Source: Fusobacteriaceae bacterium
Lineage (GTDB): Bacteria; Fusobacteriota; Fusobacteriia; Fusobacteriales; Fusobacteriaceae
Length of the DNA stretch: 6,020 nt
Reading direction: 5' to 3'
NCBI GenBank assembly: GCA_030625925.1
Contig: DAOUPY010000107.1
Location: 1-6,020, forward strand
The notes beneath the pieces were generated by a model. The model saw nothing but the letters and a program-made list of their open reading frames with translations. It had not been told where the DNA came from and searched no databases. This document shows, in pieces, positions 1 to 4,024 of the stretch. The position numbers and the translations under genes were made by a program. The stretch's first letter is position 1; each line of letters opens with the position of its first letter.

Positions 1-36
1 GATCCTATGAAGGTTTAATTCATAGGATCTGTTTTT
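1..36 (+). terminator. Intrinsic terminator of an off-window rightward gene
   Basis: A perfect 10-bp inverted repeat (GATCCTATGA at 1-10, TCATAGGATC at 20-29) encloses a 9-base loop and is followed on the plus strand by TGTTTTTT. This is the form of a rho-independent terminator for a plus-strand gene ending left of the window. The flavoprotein gene ends 11 bases to the right on the opposite strand, so the genes converge here. Whether it also stops leftward transcripts depends on a T tract outside the window. Confidence 0.75.
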
Positions 37-46
37 TATAATTATT

Positions 47-985
47 TTATCTGCCTTCAAATACTGGTCTGAATCTTTCAAATACCTCTTTAACAGAGAT
101 TACATCTTTTATCTTCCACACATCTTTCCCAGCAAAGTAAAGCCCGTCTTCTAAGTTTCCTTCATGCCCTTCAACTAATTTTTCACTTACACAGAATGTA
201 TGATCACACTTTTTTAAACATTGATCACATTTTGTAGGTTTTTCCTGTGTTCCAGCCTTTAATCTATCTACAAATGGACTCACTATAGCATTGGCTGGCA
301 GTCCGGCACACGAAGCAATCTCTACTACGTCACCTTTCTTTGTATTTACATACATCTCTTTAAATTCATCACTAACTTCACACTCTGTAGTAGCTATAAA
401 TCTTGTTCCCATCTGTACTCCTACAGCTCCTAGATCCAGCATTCTTTTAGCATCTTCAGGCTCTATTACACCACCGGCTCCAAAGACAGGAATGTTTACT
501 GCTTCTACTATTTCTTTTACGATATCCCAAGAATCAAGGTCAGTTCCCAGATGTCCACCTGCATTTCCACCCTCTACAACAATGGCAGTAGCTCCTAATC
601 TTTCAGATAACTTAGCACCCTTAACAGACGATACAATTGGAAATATTGGTATATTTCTCTCTTTTCCTATTTTAAATATACCTTTAGAGAATCCAGCACC
701 ACAGACGATTAATTCTGCTCCTGCATCGATAGATGCATTTACTGCTTCTTCAAAATTACTTACAGCAACCATTACATTTACTCCAATAGCTCCTGCTCTT
801 TCTCCCATATATTCCTTTGCTTTTATAATTTCACTTTTTAACTCTTCTATTCCAATAGCCGAACCAGCAACCAGTCCTATTCCACCCTCTCTTGCTACAG
901 CTCCTGCTAATCTTGACATTGACGCTCTAATTGCCATCCCACCTTGTATAATTGGTACTTCTATCTCTAAATTTCCTATTTTCAT
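47..985 (-). CDS. Nitronate monooxygenase / FabK-like FMN-dependent TIM-barrel protein
   Basis: This is a 312-residue cytosolic flavoprotein of the nitronate monooxygenase (2-nitropropane dioxygenase)/enoyl-ACP reductase II family. Visible family marks are the N-terminal PIIQGGMA (11-18), the EGGNAGGHLG loop (138-147) with His145 at the position of the catalytic His, and the FMN phosphate-binding stretches FGAGGV (168-173) and GVQMGTRF (189-196). The length is normal for the family. A C-terminal cluster Cys253-x2-Cys-x3-Cys-x4-Cys265 is absent from classical FabK. As I recall, similar cysteines occur in a clostridial/fusobacterial subgroup annotated as nitronate monooxygenase, followed as here by a GLYFAGK...SVKE tail. 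The ATG at 985 is supported by AGGAGG 7 bases upstream. Substrate cannot be told from sequence: nitronate oxidation or enoyl-ACP reduction are both possible, and I slightly favour the former annotation. It appears monocistronic, with its own promoter and a putative operator. Confidence 0.88.
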   Translation of the reverse strand: MKIGNLEIEVPIIQGGMAIRASMSRLAGAVAREGGIGLVAGSAIGIEELKSEIIKAKEYMGERAGAIGVNVMVAVSNFEEAVNASIDAGAELIVCGAGFSKGIFKIGKERNIPIFPIVSSVKGAKLSERLGATAIVVEGGNAGGHLGTDLDSWDIVKEIVEAVNIPVFGAGGVIEPEDAKRMLDLGAVGVQMGTRFIATTECEVSDEFKEMYVNTKKGDVVEIASCAGLPANAIVSPFVDRLKAGTQEKPTKCDQCLKKCDHTFCVSEKLVEGHEGNLEDGLYFAGKDVWKIKDVISVKEVFERFRPVFEGR

Positions 986-1012
986 AATAAAATCCTCCTA
1001 AAAATTGCTTAC

Positions 1013-1038
1013 TATATAATAACACTGGTTATTATATA
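1013..1038. promoter_or_regulatory. Putative operator: 11-bp perfect inverted repeat over the promoter
   Basis: TATATAATAAC (1013-1023) and GTTATTATATA (1028-1038) are exact reverse complements around a 4-base centre (ACTG). The palindrome covers the whole -10 hexamer and most of the -35/-10 spacer of the flavoprotein promoter, the usual place for a dimeric repressor of the MarR, TetR or similar class. An outer pair, ATTGC (1004-1008) and GCAAT (1041-1045), extends the symmetry. With the TTTTT that follows on the minus strand, the RNA could also fold as a weak AU-rich hairpin. The DNA-operator reading is preferred because of the overlap with the -10. Which protein binds is unknown. Confidence 0.5.
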
Positions 1039-1044
1039 TTGCAA
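1016..1044 (-). promoter_or_regulatory. Sigma-70-type promoter of the flavoprotein gene
   Basis: On the minus strand, TTGCAA (1039-1044, 4/6 to the -35 consensus) and TATTAT (1016-1021, 5/6 to the -10 consensus) are 17 bases apart. The spacer ends in TGT, giving an extended -10. Upstream of the -35 the DNA is very AT-rich, as in UP elements. The gene's AGGAGG and ATG follow about 20-30 bases downstream. This is a pattern match only. Confidence 0.6.
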
Positions 1045-1143
1045 TGTTTTCTAAAAATATATGAAAAAATATTTAACATCCATACATATCAAGGGGTACA
1101 ATCGTTTTTTTTTTATGTGCATTCAGCGTTTTTTTCATCCATG

Positions 1144-1169
1144 GTGTTATTTTAATCTTTAATCCATTT
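1144..1169 (-). pseudogene. Degenerate third copy of the pseudopilin gene 3' end
   Basis: These 26 bases match the 3' ends of the two pseudopilin genes (1177-1202 and 2032-2057) with two mismatches. Read on the minus strand they would encode KWIKD-stop, against KLIRD-stop at the ends of both genes. The copy sits 33 bases downstream of the end of pseudopilin A with no pseudopilin body attached. It is best read as the last trace of a third tandem unit. A short local repeat is the alternative. The match continues past the stop codon, as it does between the intact copies. Confidence 0.45.
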
Positions 1170-1184
1170 TTAGACAGTGTTATT

Positions 1185-1787
1185 TTAATCTCTAATCAAT
1201 TTCAAATTTGGATTTTCACTTGGAGACATACCTTCATCAAGAATTTTTTTTGAAGTTATCACTCCTACTGGCAAATATTCCCTTACATGTAAATATTTGA
1301 TATGATCATCAAAACTAAAACTTATAGCGTATTTCACCTCCTCATTATCACCTATCCCCGATCCTAGACTAGCTGTAAAGATATACATTGTAAAATTTTT
1401 ATTTAAATATCCCTCACTCTTTATTTCGCTATTAAAATCTTGGTCATAAATTGTTCCCCATTTAATACCATATTCTAATACTTTAGGTAATTTTAATTCC
1501 TCTATTGTACGCCTTGCCCCACCATCTTCCCATTCCCCATCTTCATTTTCTTCTCTATAAATCTCTATATTTTCTCCAACTAAATCAAAATTGATACCAT
1601 ATCTTTTACCAGTTTCCTGAGATCCCTTGGCTGCTACCCTGAAAAAATCTCCGAGTTCATTCTGCACCCTTAACATAGCTCTAGACTCAGCTTGTTTTTT
1701 TATGGAGATCCCTCCAACTCCTACTAAAATCCCTATGATAGCAATTACTATCAACATTTCTATTAGTGCAAATCCTTTTTTCTCCAT
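1185..1787 (-). CDS. Type IV prepilin-like protein, GspH/FimT-type (pseudopilin A)
   Basis: This is a 200-residue minor pseudopilin-like protein. It has a five-residue basic leader ending in Gly5, a prepilin peptidase cleavage point before Phe6, Glu at mature position 5 (Glu10), and a hydrophobic helix (about 6-27) for membrane anchoring and filament assembly. The layout resembles the GspH/FimT family of type II secretion and type IV pilus minor pilins. The ATG at 1787 is chosen because GAGGGG lies 7 bases upstream; a GTG at 1802 would start inside that ribosome site and would lengthen the leader beyond type IV norms. Residues 1-64 are 53/64 identical to pseudopilin B, and residues 32-64 differ at one position. 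The rest is diverged, with a charged insertion near 79-93, but shares KYLHxREYxP and the KLIRD end. No cysteines are present. No pilus or secretion machinery lies nearby, so the role (pilus, DNA uptake or secretion) is open. A TATAAA at 1822-1827 is a possible -10, without a clear -35. Confidence 0.85.
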   Translation of the reverse strand: MEKKGFALIEMLIVIAIIGILVGVGGISIKKQAESRAMLRVQNELGDFFRVAAKGSQETGKRYGINFDLVGENIEIYREENEDGEWEDGGARRTIEELKLPKVLEYGIKWGTIYDQDFNSEIKSEGYLNKNFTMYIFTASLGSGIGDNEEVKYAISFSFDDHIKYLHVREYLPVGVITSKKILDEGMSPSENPNLKLIRD

Positions 1788-1859
1788 ATTTTCACCCCTC
1801 ACTTTCTGGTCAAATTACTACTTTATATTTACTCTTTTTTTCTTTTTTTCCTTTAATCC

Positions 1860-1888
1860 AAAAAAAAATGGAGAAAATCTCCATTTTT
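1860..1888 (-). terminator. Terminator hairpin, left copy
   Basis: AAAAATGGAGA (1864-1874) and TCTCCATTTTT (1878-1888) form a perfect 11-bp stem with a 3-base loop. On the minus strand it runs into nine T residues (1860-1868). It duplicates the terminator that follows the intact tpx gene, and here it follows the decayed tpx fragment. It could end transcripts arriving from pseudopilin B, so pseudopilin A would need its own promoter or read-through. The A/T symmetry could allow function in both directions. Confidence 0.75.
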
Positions 1889-1898
1889 AATTTGAAGT

Positions 1899-2024
1899 TC
1901 TAAATTTCCATGATCTGAAAGAGTCATTGCTATAGTTATCACTTTATTTAAACAAAATTTCCCTAAAGTAAATGACTGATCTACCGAAATAATAACCACA
2001 TTAATATTTCGGTATTCATAAGCT
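1899..2024 (-). pseudogene. tpx: Decayed internal fragment of tpx
   Basis: These 126 bases align without gaps to the intact tpx gene at 2844-2969, with 95 identities (75%). They correspond to Tpx residues about 72-113. The peroxidatic Cys61 region, the N-terminus and the C-terminus are missing. The resolving-cysteine context survives as GKFCLNK, and SVD and MTLSDH are recognisable. The frame has no internal stop and runs through the terminator hairpin to a TAA near 1857. A TGA lies just upstream of the fragment in the same frame, and there is no start codon with a ribosome site. It therefore looks untranslated. It abuts the pseudopilin B 3' flank, with six bases between. Confidence 0.85.
1982..2014. 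repeat. 10-bp perfect inverted repeat inside the tpx fragment
   Basis: TACCGAAATA (1982-1991) and TATTTCGGTA (2005-2014) are exact reverse complements around a 13-base loop. The matching part of intact tpx cannot form the outer pairs. Substitutions at 1985, 2011, 2012 and 2014 in the fragment create or strengthen them. It lies 26 bases beyond the pseudopilin B stop codon on the minus strand. No T tract follows on either strand, so it is not an ordinary intrinsic terminator. It could stabilise the mRNA 3' end, bind a regulator, or be chance in AT-rich DNA. Confidence 0.55.
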
Positions 2025-2039
2025 ATTCATAGTGTTATT

Positions 2040-2555
2040 TTAATCTCTAATCAATTTAAAAATTGCACTTGGAGTTACAGTCATTGCACTAATAGGAACT
2101 GAATCAATTGGTGAATATTCCCTTATATGTAGATATTTAACATGGGAATCTTCTTTATCAAAATTTATTGCATGTTTAATTTCTTTTGAATTAGAAATAT
2201 ATAAAGTAAAATTATCACTAATATTTCCTGTACTTGTTAAAGTTGTTTTCCCATCAATAAGTGGAGGTTTTATAGAATACTCAAATATATTGGGTAATTT
2301 TAATTCTTCTAAAAATCCAATCCTAGATATCTCTATAAGATTTTCACCTAATTTAAATTCAACACCATATCTCTTTCCTGTTTCTTGAGATCTTTTGGCT
2401 GCTACCCTAAAAAAATCTCCAAGTTCATTCTGCACCCTTAACATAGCCCTGGATTCAGCTTGTCTTTTTATGGAAACTCCTCCAACTCCTACCAAAATTC
2501 CAATAAGAGCCACAACTATCAATAACTCTATTATCGTAAATCCTCTTCTTTTCAT
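2040..2555 (-). CDS. Type IV prepilin-like protein, GspH/FimT-type (pseudopilin B)
   Basis: This 171-residue paralogue of the protein at 1185-1787 starts MKRRG, with the prepilin peptidase site between Gly5 and Phe6, Glu10 at mature position 5, and a hydrophobic helix over about 6-27. The amphipathic region that follows (QAESRAMLRVQNELGDFFR, 32-50) is identical in the two proteins. The C-terminal globular part is shorter than in A and strongly diverged, apart from HVKYLHIREYSP and a FKLIRD end. There are no cysteines. The ATG at 2555 has AGGGGGAG 5 bases upstream. The gene lies about 120 bases downstream of the tpx stop, beyond the tpx terminator. A TATAAA at 2591-2596 is conserved at the same place before pseudopilin A and may be the -10, but no good -35 is seen. 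The family is well supported; the machine it serves is not identifiable here. Confidence 0.86.
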   Translation of the reverse strand: MKRRGFTIIELLIVVALIGILVGVGGVSIKRQAESRAMLRVQNELGDFFRVAAKRSQETGKRYGVEFKLGENLIEISRIGFLEELKLPNIFEYSIKPPLIDGKTTLTSTGNISDNFTLYISNSKEIKHAINFDKEDSHVKYLHIREYSPIDSVPISAMTVTPSAIFKLIRD

Positions 2556-2628
2556 CTCTTCTCCCCCTTACTTAAGGTTGAAACCTCTACTTTATATCTA
2601 TCATTTTACCACTTTTTTCCTTTAAACC

Positions 2629-2658
2629 AAAAAAAAATGGAGAAAATCTCCATTTTTT
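2629..2658 (-). terminator. Intrinsic terminator of tpx
   Basis: A 12-bp perfect stem (2632-2643 with 2647-2658, core ATGGAGA/TCTCCAT) with a 3-base loop lies about 20 bases after the tpx stop codon. On the minus strand it leads into nine T residues (2629-2637). It is the parent or sister of the hairpin at 1864-1888. A/T runs on both sides could make it bidirectional. Confidence 0.85.
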
Positions 2659-2677
2659 AATTTATTTAAAATATTTT

Positions 2678-3181
2678 CTATACTAATTCTTTAGCTATAT
2701 CTATTGCTTTGTCATAATCAGGATGACTTGTAATTTCTTGTACATATTCTACATGCTTTACAATTCCATCTTTATCTATAACTACGATTCCTCTAGATAA
2801 AAGTCTTAATTCCTCCAACACAAATCCATATTTCATTCCAAAATCTAGATCTTTATGATCTGAAAGAGTTATTGCTGTGTCGACACCTTTGTTCGCACAA
2901 AATTTTCCCAAAGCAAATGGCAGATCTACTGAAATAGTGATCACATGAATATTTCCATGTTCATATGCTTCTGTATTAAATCTGATCGTCTGTAATTCAC
3001 ATACTGGTGTATCTACTGACGGCATAATTGAGATTACTACTACTTCTCCCTTTAATTCTTCCAAATTAAATGGTGATAAATCTGTCTTTAAAGCTGTAAA
3101 ATTTGGTGCTTTTACCCCTGCTTTGATTTCGTTACCTATTAATGTTAATGGATTTCCTCCAAATGTAATATTGTTACTCAA
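2678..3181 (-). CDS. tpx: Thiol peroxidase Tpx (atypical 2-Cys peroxiredoxin)
   Basis: Tpx reduces hydrogen peroxide and organic peroxides in the cytosol using thioredoxin-type reductants. The 167-residue length is typical. The active site PSVDTPVC (54-61) gives the peroxidatic Cys61 in the PxxxTxxC motif, followed by ELQTIRFN. The resolving Cys95 lies in GKFCANKG, as expected for the Tpx subclass, and Arg130 sits in the usual late position (LLSRGIVVID). The start is TTG at 3181: the base triplet is not ATG, GGAGG lies 9 bases upstream, and no ATG comes before residue 53, inside the fold. The gene has its own promoter and terminator, so it is probably a single-gene unit. A 126-bp part of it is duplicated and decayed at 1899-2024. 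Confidence 0.95.
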   Translation of the reverse strand: MSNNITFGGNPLTLIGNEIKAGVKAPNFTALKTDLSPFNLEELKGEVVVISIMPSVDTPVCELQTIRFNTEAYEHGNIHVITISVDLPFALGKFCANKGVDTAITLSDHKDLDFGMKYGFVLEELRLLSRGIVVIDKDGIVKHVEYVQEITSHPDYDKAIDIAKELV

Positions 3182-3210
3182 ATCTAAACACCTCCATATT
3201 GATATACTAA

Positions 3211-3239
3211 ACTTTACGACAGTTTTAGAAAAAAGTCAA
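3211..3239 (-). promoter_or_regulatory. Promoter of tpx
   Basis: On the minus strand, TTGACT (3234-3239, 5/6 to the -35 consensus) is followed after exactly 17 bases by TAAAGT (3211-3216, 4/6 to the -10 consensus). Transcription would start near 3204, about 10 bases before the GGAGG and TTG start of tpx. A short palindrome AATTTAAATT (3241-3250) lies immediately upstream of the -35. It is too AT-rich to call an operator. Confidence 0.65.
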
Positions 3240-3275
3240 CAATTTAAATTCATTTTAATTTTATAACTATTATAA

Positions 3276-3998
3276 TTAACTATATATTTCCACTTCTTCC
3301 AAACTAGGATTAAATTTATGTCCTGCTGAGATAAGTCTATTTATCTCTAGTTTAGATAAAAGGTTTCTATATTCACTGTCATGCATTATAAAAAACACTT
3401 CTTTTTCTAAATATTTTTTTATAGCCTCTTTAGATATTTTCTTTATTTTTTCATCTTCACATCTTACTTGAATATTCTCTAGATTTATACACAATTTTTT
3501 TACTATCTCAAATTCATTCATAAGAGGTTCAAATATCTCCATAAATTCCCGAATAATTTGATTATTTTCCAAATCATCAGCTAGGTATCCGCTTGCCCAT
3601 TTAGGGAACAAAGAAAGTTCCACAGCTTTTAACTTTATGTCTGAAACTACCTTTAATTTTGAAATTTCATGAAAAATAAGAAGTTCATAGATGTAGGAGT
3701 GATTTGAACTAAGCAGGAGTTCTATATCTTCATCTATATCTATCTTTTCACCGTCTAAAAAACCATCCAAATCTATACTGGTTATATATTTTTTCTCAGT
3801 ATCTACCCTGTAGTCAAAGTCTCCATCCTCACTCTCTATTGCGAATTCCCCAGACCAATTGATTTTATTCTTTTTCTCATCTAAACGAGTCCATTCATGA
3901 AATGAACCCTCTACCAGTCTTGCAAACTCTATCTCATTAAATTTTTCTAAATCATCTTTTTTCATATCTATATTTATCTTTTCTAATTTTATTTTCAT
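3276..3998 (-). CDS. Unknown acidic cytosolic protein, last gene of the panF operon
   Basis: I do not recognise this 240-residue protein. It is rich in Glu, Asp and Lys, with no signal peptide and no membrane segment, so probably soluble. The first half (about 20-95) looks beta-rich, with a tryptophan-containing stretch (EWTRLD, INWSGEF at 35-52) and an acidic run (GDFDYRVD, DIDEDIE). The second half (about 98-225) looks helical: IYELLIFHEISKLK, LFPKWASGYLADD, then long charged helices. Cys170 and Cys180 are its only cysteines. The ATG at 3998 has AGGAGG 5 bases upstream, a very strong site. It starts 26 bases after the panF stop and reads the same way, so it is likely co-transcribed with marR, yhdT and panF. 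No GC-rich terminator follows. No function can be assigned beyond operon membership. Confidence 0.8.
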   Translation of the reverse strand: MKIKLEKINIDMKKDDLEKFNEIEFARLVEGSFHEWTRLDEKKNKINWSGEFAIESEDGDFDYRVDTEKKYITSIDLDGFLDGEKIDIDEDIELLLSSNHSYIYELLIFHEISKLKVVSDIKLKAVELSLFPKWASGYLADDLENNQIIREFMEIFEPLMNEFEIVKKLCINLENIQVRCEDEKIKKISKEAIKKYLEKEVFFIMHDSEYRNLLSKLEINRLISAGHKFNPSLEEVEIYS

Positions 3999-4024
3999 TT
4001 TTACCTCCTAAACTTAAACTTTTT

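Larger units (their letters stand above)
1176..2024 (-). repeat. Tandem repeat unit 1 (pseudopilin A, terminator, tpx fragment)
   Basis: This unit repeats in the same order and orientation what lies at 2031-2969. Matching parts are the pseudopilin 3' end with flank (27 identical bases, 1176-1202 and 2031-2057), the 5' third of the pseudopilin gene, the pyrimidine-rich leader, the terminator hairpin (1864-1888 and 2632-2658) and tpx sequence (1899-2024 and 2844-2969, 95 of 126 bases identical, no gaps). Compared with unit 2 it lacks the tpx 3' end: about 185 bases between hairpin and tpx match are reduced to about 10. Confidence 0.85.
2031..2969 (-). repeat. Tandem repeat unit 2 (pseudopilin B, terminator, tpx part)
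   Basis: This is the intact-looking member of the duplication, in direct orientation to 1176-2024 and separated from it by the six bases 2025-2030. It runs from the 3' flank of pseudopilin B through its gene, leader and terminator into tpx as far as about codon 71. The right limit is where the tpx match in unit 1 stops. An 8-bp direct repeat TATTCATA (2013-2020 and 2024-2031) sits at the junction of the units and may mark the recombination or a later slip. Confidence 0.8.

Noticed and set aside
291..1001. Long plus-strand open frame antisense to the flavoprotein gene
   Set aside because: It mirrors a strongly supported gene, has no ribosome site, and its composition (Pro, Ser, Ile rich) is typical of an antisense shadow.
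1144..1202. CRISPR-like or satellite array
   Set aside because: There are only two adjacent copies with one spacer-like gap, and they match the 3' ends of flanking genes.
1788..1802. GTG at 1802 as start of pseudopilin A
   Set aside because: It overlaps the gene's own Shine-Dalgarno sequence and would give a 10-residue leader. ATG at 1787 gives the five-residue leader seen in the paralogue.
1627..1890. Plus-strand open frame resembling another at 2395-2625
   Set aside because: The two look alike only because they are antisense to the duplicated 5' parts of the pseudopilin genes. The likeness is not evidence of a coding family.
1857..2027. Small expressed gene from the tpx fragment
   Set aside because: No start codon with a ribosome site exists in frame, a TGA lies immediately upstream, and the frame runs through a terminator hairpin.
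1176..2030. Insertion sequence or transposon as the cause of the duplication
   Set aside because: There are no terminal inverted repeats, transposase or target-site duplication. The repeat is direct and made of host gene sequence.
3240..3278. Terminator after the unknown gene (TTATAA and AATTTAAATT repeats)
   Set aside because: The repeats are short, purely A/T and not followed by a T tract at the right place. They are too likely by chance in AT-rich DNA.
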